A stretch of 64,000 nucleotides of DNA from Urechis unicinctus (taxonomy: Eukaryota > Annelida > Polychaeta > Xenopneusta > Urechidae): the NCBI GenBank assembly GCA_034190875.2, contig CM067358.1:49900113-49964112 (forward strand). Direction: 5' to 3'. Both the position numbers and the translations under genes were made by a program. A model generated the notes under the pieces. That model was not told where the DNA came from and ran no database searches. It was given only the letters and a program-made list of their open reading frames with translations. This document shows, in pieces, positions 22,501 to 38,480 of the stretch (the first letter of the stretch is position 1; each line of letters opens with the position of its first letter).

Positions 22501-23292
22501 AAGGACCTGTATAAGCTTATTAACAACTCTGTGTTCGGTAAGACTATAGAGAACCTCCGCAGGCGGGTCAATGTCAAGATTGTGCGATCTACGGAAGAAG
22601 AAAGAATGCGTAGGCTTATTGCAAGTCCCGCCTACGCGCGTCATCAGGTGTTTGATAATGACCTTGCCGCTCTGCACATGCACAAGACTCACCTGGTACT
22701 GAACCGCCCTGTGTATGTGGGCATGTGTATACTCGACCTCTCCAAACACCTGATGTATGACTTCTATTATAATACCATGAAGCCCAGATACGGCAAGAAC
22801 CTTGGCTTGTTGTACACAGATACGGATTCGCTGCTAATGGAGATACGCACGCCTGACGTGTATGCTGACATGAAGGAAGATGTCCATCTCTTTGACACTA
22901 GCAACTTTCATCCCTCCCGTAGTCTCTACAGCAGTGTGAACAAGAAGGTTCTTGGGAAGATGAAGGATGAGTGTGCCGGCGTGCCCATCAAGGAGTATGT
23001 TGGTCTGCGACCTAAGATGTACTCGATCTTGATGTCGAGTCGGGATGAGATCAAAAAAGCAAAAGGTGTGAAGAAGGTGGTGATGAAGAAGCATCTACGA
23101 CACGCTCAGTACGTGGAGTCACTGTTCGCCCAAAAGCAGTTTCGCCACGGAATGAACATGCTCAGGAGTGACTGCCATAAAATATATGGGCTACACGTTA
23201 ACAAGGTGTCTCTCTCCCCCTTTGACTCAAAGCGGTGGATAGCTCCAGGTGGTGTAGACACTCTGGCCGATGGGCACTCGTCGATATGTTGA
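19588..23292 (+). pseudogene. Protein-primed family B DNA polymerase, three nonsense codons
   Basis: Replicates the linear element by protein priming. One frame of 1,234 codons is broken only by TGA 20839-20841, TAG 20950-20952 and TAG 21319-21321. Residues 1-100 are basic/proline-rich. Residues 230-360 form a domain with C258 (DDFCILW) and HYTQIKD at 349-355. A C2HC zinc finger lies at C373, C376, H389, C393. Exonuclease motifs: ADFEAL (20875-20892) and NLRG followed by the third stop and D (21307-21324). An endonuclease VII-like zinc motif (CHVC...DHCHITGLYRG) lies near 21157-21270, inside the exonuclease part. Polymerase motif A DANNLYGWAM (from 22033), motif B KLINNSVFGKT (from 22513) and motif C YTDTDS (22813-22830) are intact. 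The C terminus ends after SPFDSKRW as in relatives. Confidence 0.92.
19777..19830 (+). repeat. 21-bp in-frame tandem repeat (Pro/Arg-rich)
   Basis: Two and a half copies of a 21-bp unit (GCCCCACGCAGACC...) encode repeated RRPVPAP in the N-terminal linker of the polymerase. The unit keeps the reading frame, so copy number can vary without damage. Confidence 0.75.
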
Positions 23293-23316
23293 ACATATGG
23301 GGGGCTGAGGTATAGA

Positions 23317-23568
23317 ATGAGCACCGATGAACATATGGGGGTGGCCAAGCTGCAGGCAGACGTGGAACATATATGGGAGGAGAAGGTAGACCTTGAGATT
23401 GAGGTGAGGGATTTGGAATCAAAGTATGATGACCTTTTGGAGCGCGTGAGTCGTTTAGAAGAGCTTATTCCTCAGGTTCTTGGTGTAGAGGAGAAGGTGA
23501 GGAAATTGGAATCGAAGTATGAGGACCTTTTGAAGCGCGTGAGCTTACTCCTCAGGGTCCTGTTGTAG
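23317..23568 (+). CDS. Small leucine-zipper/coiled-coil protein
   Basis: The 83-residue product is almost entirely heptad-patterned: EVRDLESKYDDLLERVSRLE is followed by a second similar copy (KVRKLESKYEDLLKRVS). The DNA is duplicated too, the two halves sharing long stretches around GCGCGTGAG and CTCAGG. It lies 24 bp after the polymerase stop and just before the right terminal repeat. It probably oligomerises; function is unknown. The C-terminal LLLRVLL may result from a frame change in the second copy relative to the first. A real gene is likely from position and composition but is unproven. Confidence 0.5.
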   Translation: MSTDEHMGVAKLQADVEHIWEEKVDLEIEVRDLESKYDDLLERVSRLEELIPQVLGVEEKVRKLESKYEDLLKRVSLLLRVLL

Positions 23569-23602
23569 ATGGTTGACATTGCTGTCGCCCTCTTTAGTGG
23601 GC

Positions 23603-23644
23603 CTATACCATAGGGGCTGGAAGGGCTGGGCTCATATGGTATAG
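23603..23644. repeat. Subterminal inverted repeat in right TIR
   Basis: Arms CTATACCATA and TATGGTATAG are perfect inverse complements around a 22-base spacer. This is the counterpart of 9724-9765; the single difference between ends falls in one arm on the left. Confidence 0.5.
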
Positions 23645-23671
23645 TATAGGGGGGAGGTGCGAGCGGTTCGC

Positions 23672-23687
23672 TGACTCATGTGAGTCA
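23672..23687. promoter_or_regulatory. Paired AP-1-type heptamers in right TIR
   Basis: Mirror copy of the left pair: TGACTCA, two bases, TGAGTCA. It is preserved without change in a terminus that otherwise has a few substitutions. Function is inferred only from the motif. Confidence 0.45.
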
Positions 23688-23758
23688 CCCTGTATATGTG
23701 TGTTTTCTGGGTTGCTGTATTAGATTGCTGTGCTCGTCCCCCCAGTCTCTATACTACT

Positions 23759-23810
23759 TATATATATATATATTTATATATCTATGTATATTTATGTATA
23801 TATATATGTA

Positions 23811-23847
<37 letters not shown>

Positions 23848-23942
23848 ATATATATATATATATATGTATATATAACTAATTATATATATATACATATATA
23901 TGTATGCATATATATATGTACTTTTATATGTATATATATCTA

Positions 23943-24034
<92 letters not shown>
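23759..24034. repeat. (TA)n tract abutting the right Polinton end
   Basis: Same type of repeat immediately outside the right terminal repeat. With the left tract it indicates insertion into a pre-existing TA microsatellite. Confidence 0.95.
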
Positions 24035-24038
<4 letters not shown>

Positions 24039-25440
24039 GGAGACTTGGGATACCTAGTTGTTGATAAAGCGGACGGTAGATAACTGCGGCTCTGATAGTG
24101 CGTAGACCAAATCGAATTGCCTAATAAATCACTCAGCTTATGAAGCGCCCAACTTAAGACAATTTAATGCATAATGAATACTTTACTGAATCAGCACTGC
24201 GTACCAAACAACTGACATGGAAGAGGTGTGGTTCACGATCATTGACTAAGAAATGACGCATGATGATTATTGGATGATCTAAGCCATCAGAGAAGACATT
24301 GGCATGTGACTCATAATTAAGTTGTTGTATGACTGCGCTTTGAGTCATACGCAGTATTACCAATGTCAAAGGGCATACATACCTTCTGCAGTCTACAAAT
24401 GCGGATGGAATGTGACAGCAACTGCATTATATCCGTTAGAATTATAAAAATAAAAACTACGTATCTACAATAATGCATCCTCTTATGAATCGAAGAAGCA
24501 TTTTATTCTTAGTGTAAAACCTAGTCATGATAACACATTGGCTATTCGTGTTATTGATAGGCGGATGGATAAACTGTAAAACACCAATGCTGTCAACAAT
24601 GTGAACGGCTATGGTCCAATCACGGAGGTAATCATTCCACAGGGCCGCAACGGCAGGAAATGAAGTAATTTAAGCCTATCGGCATGACAGAAGTGACTAT
24701 GCCTGTACATACGAGAACGTGGAGGATTCATTTTGTACAAGATGGTTATGATAAAAGGGAGCCACTTCAAGTAGTCCGGCATAATGGTCTTCTATGTTGT
24801 GTGTCGGTGTATCTGCAGTCGTTTGACAGCGCTACTGGAGAGGTATGAATCAGCATACGGAGGCCACGCTTGCAATGAACCGCATGATTGATGGACATTT
24901 ACATGTACTCGCTTTACATAAATATACGATTGTGCATCAGCAGAACCTGTGCCTCAGGCGCATTGCTTACCTTCGTCGTATAAACTGTCACCAGAGTAAA
25001 GGACGGCAGGGAGGGTCAACTGTTGTTCATATATATCAGGATAGGCTAGACTCAACGTGAGTAATGGCCGAGTATGTTAATGCATAATAGACAATGCATC
25101 AAAAGGCAAAGCCATAGGTTTGTGTAATGTTCAGTAATCTACCACGAAGACAAAACTACAAACAAGCCCTTCCCATCATTCTTATAAACTACAACGCAGA
25201 TTCCTTGCCTTTCGTGTGCTTTTTACGCTGTATTCACTATACGAAAAATCTCTGGTTGAGTGTTTGGTGGTTAGCCCGCGATGGATGTAGAGTACAAGGT
25301 GAATAACAAATCCTGACGATCTACCTGTCACAACAAAAAAAAAAACACTTACCTAAATCACGAAACGTGGAATATTTGATGTAACGCAAAAAATCTATCC
25401 ATCGCGTCATGCGAATGTTGTTGCAATAGCGCAAATTATG
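24035..25440. other. Gene-free host DNA right of the Polinton
   Basis: AT-rich sequence with only short ORFs (longest about 70 codons). No recognised feature. Confidence 0.6.
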
Positions 25441-25740
25441 TTGGAAACTACTGACATCGCAAATATACATTAAAACATTTAATATGGAACTATGTTATTA
25501 AACACTTTTGTTGTAGTACTTCGATTCCACGATTCTAAAAAGGATTAAGTAACACATCTTGCTGCACATTTTTGGATTGGCTTTGCTTTGCCTTTGTAGA
25601 GAGAAAAGTGTCTGCTGCTTGCATTTACATTGGACTAGCAGGACTGCCCTATATGACTTACGGCCAATATCATAGGAATAAAACACACTTTAATAGCATC
25701 AATATTTATGCCGTTTGAGTAGTTTTCATCCACTCTACAT
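25440..25740 (+). repeat. Host repeat B, short direct copy
   Basis: Resembles 780-920 (the GCACATTNTTGG then TTGGCTTTG block and adjoining sequence). The ORF at 25498-25686 is not conserved in the other copies. Confidence 0.5.
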
Positions 25741-25859
25741 TGCTTGTAAGATAGTACACACGCATATAACTATCTCACAAAATGACATAACTCCGGTAAT
25801 TACATCCATTGCAAATGTGGGTCATCGTTGGCTAATGTCACAATCATATATTTAACCGA

Positions 25860-26590
25860 TGCATATGCATGGCAATTCTCTCCACATGGCAAATGCATTT
25901 CAGTGCAGTATTGATCTACACTTCAAATATCGTAGATGATTTGTCAGTTAACCTCAAGATAAAGAATTGTCGACATAGAAGAAGGCAATAACGGTTCACA
26001 AAATTGTGTAGCAAATAAGCAATTGTCGATTGTTGTGAATAAATTGTACTTTATTGACAGCGTGTTCAAACTAATTAATTAACACATCACACTACCCTCC
26101 AAATATATGTTTCGAATAATTTGATACAGGTTGTAAGTACATGTACGTGACAACGGTTAAAAAATACATCCCTGTAATTTAGTGCGGGACAAAAGCGCAA
26201 AAATGGGCGTGTAATTTCTAAATGTAGCTGTGATACATACCCCTTTCCTGCATTTGAATATTACGCCAGAACAGTAGTCGAACACTGCAACTATTAACAC
26301 TCCAGTGTTGCAAACAGAGGGTTCAAGCAAAGTTGCAGCTATTTCCATGAAGTCAATCTATAAGGTTTGTCATTAGACGACCAGCACTGAGTGCTTCTGT
26401 GCATGAAATAATGGAAATATTAAGTCAGCATTAATAAACGTTAGCACCGGCAATCATCTCGTGCACTGCTATCACTAATAAGCGTTATCTAAGATAACAG
26501 CTTCTAACATCATTAATGTGTGCTGATTTGCTTAGATTTCAGATGTGTTTTTTTGCCGATTGTAGGCGCCTCACGAAATGGAATATCAGT
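25860..26590 (-). repeat. Host repeat A, partial inverted copy 3
   Basis: The reverse complement resembles 2940-3330: anchors are GAGGCGCCTACAATCG near 26570 with 2950, the AGCACACAT-N-AATGA block near 26510 with 3000, and GAACCCNCTGTT near 26320 with 3145. More diverged than copies 1 and 2. No gene. Confidence 0.5.
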
Positions 26591-28560
26591 TTTTACATCG
26601 CCCTCATGCTAACAGCTGCACATACCAAATAATCTCGCAAACAAGCGGTTGAACAAATACATTGCCAAGACATGCCGCATGAGATGTAACTTGGGTGTAT
26701 GTATAACTTATGTAATAAGACGTAATGGTTTACCAATAAGTGCCTTTGAGAACCCTTTTGGTAGCAGCGCACATGCTGAAGAATGGCAGCCATCCATTCT
26801 ATGCTCGCATCTACATTGAACTAATATTGGCGCCTGACATATAGCTCAATCCAATTACAAAAGTAACCTCTTAACGTAATAAGCCAAATCAATTGAATAG
26901 TTGATCATACTGATGCCCTCGTTACTTTATTCTCAGCTGCGTATATGTGACATGGTAGTGTTGTGCTGCACATATTCACACATTAACTACAAGCGCAGTA
27001 TGATGCCGAACTAGTAAGTCCACCTCTTTGGATGATAAGGCAGCAAACAAAAACATAAAGAACTACAATGTTGGGTATTTACGCCGACTTTAATGGCTAC
27101 TGGTACAATTAATATTTTATTTAAAAACAACGTTGTCACCAGAAATCATTTGAATGGTCTTATCTCTGCATCCTTCCGAGTTAAATGTTATGTTGTAATA
27201 GTGATAAGCTAATATGCAACGAATGTTGAGTCAATGAATAATCCAATCTATGCATAAGAATATTTACCATGCCGTCTCTCATAGCAACGCATTATACGAT
27301 TGGCGACGCCCTAACTGGGTATATTTAAGAAGCAGATTAACACTATATCCGAAACAATAGTGTCACTAGATCCACGCGCGATCAACATGGTTTGTAGGAA
27401 TGTTCATCATAGGCTGCCACCCGGAGCGTCATTGGTCAATTCAAGGAGTTAGGTCAACATTACGATAAACATAACAAGTTTTGGCGCAAATCTCTGAATG
27501 TACCGTTGGCATGCAAGCATCTTATTCGATAAAGATATCCATCCAAGCACCTTGACTTTTATATGTGATGCATATTATAATACGTCGTGTCAAATTGTTT
27601 GACTCTGTGTACCCGGTATTTCATATATATTAATGGGTAAATCGGAATGTGTGGCTGAAGTCGTGAATTAAAAAAAAGTTAAGTTGTATTATGAGCACAT
27701 CTTACTTAATGCGTCTACTCAGGGGTAACCAGGAGTGTTTTAATGGGCATGAAATGTGTAGCTAATGTCGTGGTGACTGTAATCAACCGAGAAGTCAACC
27801 TGGTAATCCCTAGGAGACAGACAACAAAAGGCGTAAAATTTTCGCACCAACGATAGTGGGGTTCCGATGGCAAAACAAAGTTAAGTGATAGCTGGGTGAG
27901 GCATATGACGTCCGCGTGAGGAGATTGTTTCATTATCTGCGTGTCACAGTGCATGTCTGTGGCGAACTCTTCCTCTTATATGTGCATAAATGAATATGTG
28001 ACACTAGACACTCAACAAACACCAATGATAGTAAGCTCTGGAACGGATCGTTCTAACGGAAACAATTCTCAATTAAGTAACCATAAGTGAAACGACCAGA
28101 TAATAATTACAAACGGAAAGACACATATCGTTATACATTAATTTTTCCGATGTTATCGTTGCTAAGCAACGGGTCAGATATCTCTAATTATCTTACCAGC
28201 GACTGATGCCACATGCATTGTTGTGATAGCAGCAGCATCCCAGTACAATCGCCGACAAATGATCCATCAATTTAATCATAAAACATTGCACAATTTAACC
28301 ATATAAGCATTTGTAGTAATGCATATTCTGTATCATATATGAGCCGAAAAACGGCTATTTTATGACCGGCATTTCAATGAGGATCAACAACAGAACGATG
28401 CGAACAGCACAGAGATATCGGCTATCTCAGTTATAGGCGCTGCTCAACTATGTAATGGATTCATGTTTCTCTGTGGAATAAATTGCATCTCCCTACAACC
28501 ATATGAAAAATGCCGCCAATTTTACCACAGCACAATTATGGCTGGATTCAATAGATAAAC
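26590..28560. other. Gene-free host DNA
   Basis: AT-rich, short ORFs only, no recognised repeat partner within the window. Confidence 0.55.
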
Positions 28561-29970
28561 ATAAACATAAAATGCAGAATTGGAGGATATCATGCATATA
28601 AGAAACCTATAGTTATTGCGGTCGATATTTACGAGTTACCGCGACAAATTCTTACATATACAATATTCGTGTATGCAACTAGTACTGAAATAGTTGCATG
28701 AAATTATTGCACAGCAACTTTATGCCACATCAAACAGCATTTCGTCTATGTTTTGACATCATAGTCTTCATTATAAATGATATATCTATCAGTAGTACTT
28801 GAGCATTAAAAAAATTGATTGATCAACGATCAACTGAGACGACTGCTAGAACATAGCTAATTTTTTTAAGCTAACGATACGACTTATAACCTAGAATGCA
28901 GTTTTAAACCTCTTTCCAGTGACATTTCTGAATTCATGCAAACTATTCCAGACTGATTAATCCCTCATTTGTTTTCATTCCGATTTTATGGCTTTATATC
29001 ATAGACTTCATATCATTGACTAGAACCATAAATACTTAACACATATGCTAAATGGATTCCCAAAGGTCAATTTTCAGTCGGCACCTGTGGCGTAGTTGTT
29101 GGCTGCGTCACCCTTCTGTCAATAAATTACGGATTTTATCCCATGATTTACGTACCTGACTGATTAACGGCTGTGGCCCGGGTAACTCTGGTGAGCTATT
29201 GAGAGCGCAGCTGGAGCAGCATGTAGGTAAACAGCAATGTTTCACATGACTGTGAAGTCATACTCCGCTCCAGTGTGTACATAGTTGTGCTTCTGTGATA
29301 CTGCATCTGATGTATAATAAATCCCTATGTCTATATTCTGCATTATCTTGGGCATTCATCCAGATCTCTGATGGATACATAAAACATTTTTTACGCCAAA
29401 GCCCTTTTCCATATTGCATACCTTTTGCATTTGCCCTGATCCTTACGACAGGAATAATCAATCCATCAAATTCTCTAGTGACACAAGTGATCTGATAGGG
29501 AGACGATAACAGCCCTGCAAGTCAATGTTGTAGACTCAGTACGCCTCGATCGCAGCATCAGGTAGGACCCAATTACCAAACATCTACTCGTTGGCGTCTG
29601 TTTGGTTTAGTAACTTATGTAGGGTGGCATATATTGATTAACGTCAACTCCGTTTCGTGGACGCATATATCTGTTTTGGCAATCAACTAAATGCACAAAT
29701 AGCCAAGTTTTGCAATCAATTGACAAATTATTGCCGGCAGTGCAATCAGTAAGAAACCACCTTCCGGATTGAAATTGCTACTGAGCATCCAATAAATAGT
29801 AGAAAACCACAATAAATGCACCATGGAGGTTTAAGTTGTTGATACCTTGCATAGTTAGCAGGTATGCATAATCACGTTATTTGGAAACATGCACGCATGG
29901 TTGTTTAACATTATCCATCGATCGTTCCACCTTCCATGCACATTACACTTTGATCATAATTATGATGGAG
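28560..29970 (+). repeat. Host repeat D, copy 1
   Basis: Inverse of 55030-56240. Anchors: 28570-28780 with 56010-56200, 29330-29480 with 55500-55570, 29500-29660 with 55320-55470, 29690-29860 with 55130-55300, and 29900-29965 with 55030-55090. A G+C-rich segment near 29140-29235 is absent from the other copy. No gene. Confidence 0.65.
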
Positions 29971-30434
29971 TGAGCCGTCGGTTTCGACGGACCTCCTTCC
30001 TTGCTGCCTTCACAGCAAGGAAACTTGCACGGTAGTAAAGTGACAGGCCCAATGTCACTCTCTCCTCCCGTGTGCATCGTTGACTGCAAGTACAGGGGCC
30101 GCAACATGCAGCAGATGAAGACGGCGCATCAACTGGCCAGGATCCTTATTCTGTGGACTACCTTCGCACCTTGTTGCGTTAGCTGGTTTCATTCCCTTGG
30201 GCGATCCCCTACCAGGAGTAACGAGCTCAGCCTACCCGGTGATAGTACGCATGTGATAAGATGTTGCCTCCTGATCCCTCCTCTGGTACCACGTGGCGGC
30301 TGATTGATGCCTAGGCTCTTAATAGTCCTCAGTACATCAGCAGGCAGCTTGATGTTAAGCAGCCGGTTGCGAAGCAGCTGTTTCCTTGTTTGGCAAAAGC
30401 ACATGTTGGGTTGTTGATAAACGCAGCACAGCAA
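29966..30434 (-). mobile_element. LINE fragment, inverted, 5' coding part
   Basis: The minus-strand frame 30189-30434 encodes LLNIKLPADVLRTIKSLGIN followed by PRGTRGGIRRQHLIT, matching the fragment at about 905-1050 at both DNA and protein level. The part toward 29966 is richer in G+C than its surroundings and includes a small hairpin (CCGTCG, 4-base loop, CGACGG). No reverse-transcriptase block is present. It interrupts the host repeat that is also found inverted near 55030-56240. Confidence 0.65.
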
Positions 30435-36049
<5,615 letters not shown>

Positions 36050-38410
36050 GCACGCACGCACAAAGACTGCCACAGGCACGCACACACCCAAGCACACATT
36101 CACGCACTCACGCGCAAGAGCACGTATACATCAACGGTTAGGCACCCATTCATAGACACACACACCAACACACACACATACACATACAAATACAAAAGCA
36201 ACCACACACACACACACACATCTAAAAAAATATGTTTGCATGGATAAATCTATCACGGGTGCCATATACTACTTGGTCGGTAAAGCATGACATGTTTATT
36301 TATGCATAATGATTAAATTATGTACACCGAATAAGGTATGGTGAAGTTCGTAAACGTCTTGACTTAACCATGTTTCAAAAATCTATCTAACTCTCCAACT
36401 GTGGGTAGAGATGTCAACAGGCATTGTACTTCATTCATATAAACCTCATTTATGTTAACTGACTGTTACTTAAACACAAAACCATGCGTGTGCGTTAAAC
36501 ATGGCATCGTTGAATGGAATTCGGGGTGCGAAGAATGCGAGGGATTGAAATCTACTGATAATCAGACAAGTAAAGCCCGGTGAAATGTTTCAATTTATAG
36601 CATTTTGGCAATAATAATGATCATAATACGCTTGCTAGAGTTAGCGGCGTTTGCAAACATAACCGTTTTACTGTTAAGAATATATATTCCGAATATGAAT
36701 TTATCAATTTTTTTTTCATTACGTTGTTACTGACTGTTTCTGTGTTACATACGAACGTATGCTATAGTTCCACGCTTTAAGAAATGAGTGTCACGAATTC
36801 CTATAATCTCTTAGCTACCGAATCGACCCAAATATAAAACAAAATTAGTTTATTCATTATGCTTTTTGTTTTGAGCCCATGAATATGTTCTGATTTTGCT
36901 CCACAAGATAGAAATGTCACCCTCACCAACAACAGAATGACTAGAAGCTGCTTAAAGTTTCGTAATGATGTGTGTATTTATGAGGTTGATATTTATAAAT
37001 CACTGAACATCACACGTATGACTTGCGTAGGGAGGAGATTATTTTCTTTCACTCATATCGGGTCAAGCATAATAATGGTCATATTGGAATGTGCAAGGTT
37101 GTAATGGCACATAAAACCAACATAGCATATCAGACCGAAAACAGTAATCTTTATCTTGAAAACTATCGCAGCTTTAGCTACCTTTATTAGAACAGATTTT
37201 ACAATGTTTATTAATCAATTCGCATTATCTTTAGTCTGCCAACGCATTACTGGAATGTACTTGTATCACTGTTATACCAAGATACAGTCTCATCTTGTTG
37301 CATTTGTGATGTAGGTTGTCCGGCTCTCCGTTTGAAGACATGCCACATGTGCTTGCGTCTGTGCAGTTATAATTATTTTTACTGCTAAGCACTGTTGTTG
37401 ACTTAAGCATCAGCCTGGTTCGAGGCGTCTAAAGTCAAAGCAAACCTACCCATCGCCCCAACAAAATCCATTACCACATATGAATAACTGATAATGTAAG
37501 CCATGGTGTAAGCAGTCTACAATAACACATCTATTAATTGGCTAATGTTGATGCATTCGTGACTAAACTCTAATCGTCAGTAGCAGTATCTAACATGACC
37601 AGTAATCAGTTATTGTATCGATATTTAAATCCCCTGCTCGTGATATTAGAGTATTTACAACAAGCGCATAGTGCGCCGTGTGTCTTAGTGTCAGCTTCGA
37701 CAAACAGAGCACCCACCCATTAGTCTCATTTGTCCAGAACATATGTGAGTCTCATACCGGAAGGCGTTTACACGCCTCACTATTTGATTGATTTCCTTAA
37801 ATGCACCTTCAATTCAGAAGATTTATGGTGTACAAAAGGTAGTCTCACATTGCAAATAGTTTTTATCATTTGCCCAAAGAGAATTTGCCGCAGTCCAAAC
37901 TGAAAAAAAACATGATTTACACAAAAGATTCACATGACAGTCATATTTGCCAAGGTTTGTATTAATTGGACTGCGGAAATCACAAAAAGTTGATTTGCTA
38001 TAATATCAATCGTTGGTTAACATTACGACGTTTACATTATTGCAGCATTATTACTCTATTTAATTAGCTTTTATTTGATTACCATAAAAGTTAAACGTAA
38101 TTTACAGACAGCAAAATCAGCATAATGCTTACAATAGGCTATTGTAAACGTGTAGCATGTCGGCACAATTGCATTTTGCTGTTGCTCATAACGATGATGT
38201 TTGATTGCTGCTCCGCAATACGAGCCAGCAGTTCAAATAACGAATTATCAACAGCCCTCAAATCTACGAGAGATTGAACCAAGCGGAACGACGCCATAAA
38301 TCTACTATAACAGCTGTCACACTCGGGTTGCGTCCTCAAGGCAATCCAACGGCGTCCATGAGAAATGCTGAATGCCGAAGTTGAATGAACTGCACGCCCG
38401 AGATGTGTGT

Positions 38411-38480
38411 CTCCTCCCCTGCTTGATGAGGTGACTCCTCCTCTGCTTGATGAGGTTACTCCTCACTAGCTTGATTAGGA
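38411..38480. repeat. 24-bp minisatellite, three copies
   Basis: CTCCTC followed by a CTGCTTGATGAGG core repeats three times with a few substitutions. It lies at the point where the two copies of the large direct repeat (2160-8500 and 36390-43190) lose similarity. Confidence 0.8.

Larger units (their letters stand above)
9610..23758 (+). mobile_element. Polinton/Maverick (adintovirus-like) element, complete but degenerate
   Basis: A self-synthesising, virus-like DNA transposon. The sequence shows 162-bp terminal inverted repeats starting AG and ending CT, and between them the Polinton gene set: double jelly-roll capsid protein, packaging ATPase, DDE integrase and protein-primed family B polymerase. 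Strand is given as that of capsid, integrase and polymerase. Base composition is visibly richer in G+C than the flanks. Both flanks are (TA)n, so the 6-bp target duplication expected of Polintons cannot be told apart from the microsatellite. Many genes carry stops or frameshifts while the termini differ at only 4 of 162 positions, so the copy is dead but probably not very old. An adenain-type protease gene was not found. Confidence 0.96.
23597..23758 (-). repeat. Right terminal inverted repeat of the Polinton
   Basis: Reverse complement of 9610-9771 over 162 bp with four mismatches. It ends ACTACT and runs straight into a (TA)n tract at 23759. The near identity suggests either recent insertion or homogenisation of the two ends during replication. 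Confidence 0.97.

Noticed and set aside
22114..22749. 211-codon minus-strand ORF
   Set aside because: Antisense shadow of the polymerase, across motif B.
12528..23292. Alternative genetic code or stop suppression
   Set aside because: TAA, TAG and TGA all occur as lesions, and frameshifts and a deletion occur too; simple decay explains all.
24035..24055. Possible second Polinton terminus (TTGTGGAGACTTGGGATAC resembles the TIR start)
   Set aside because: Similarity ends after about 19 bases with gaps; no further TIR sequence or genes follow.
29085..29240. tRNA-derived SINE with A-box-like TGGCGTAGTTG and B-box-like GGATTTTATCCC
   Set aside because: The B-box-like part is also present in the inverted host repeat copy near 55725, so it belongs to the older repeat; box matches are weak.
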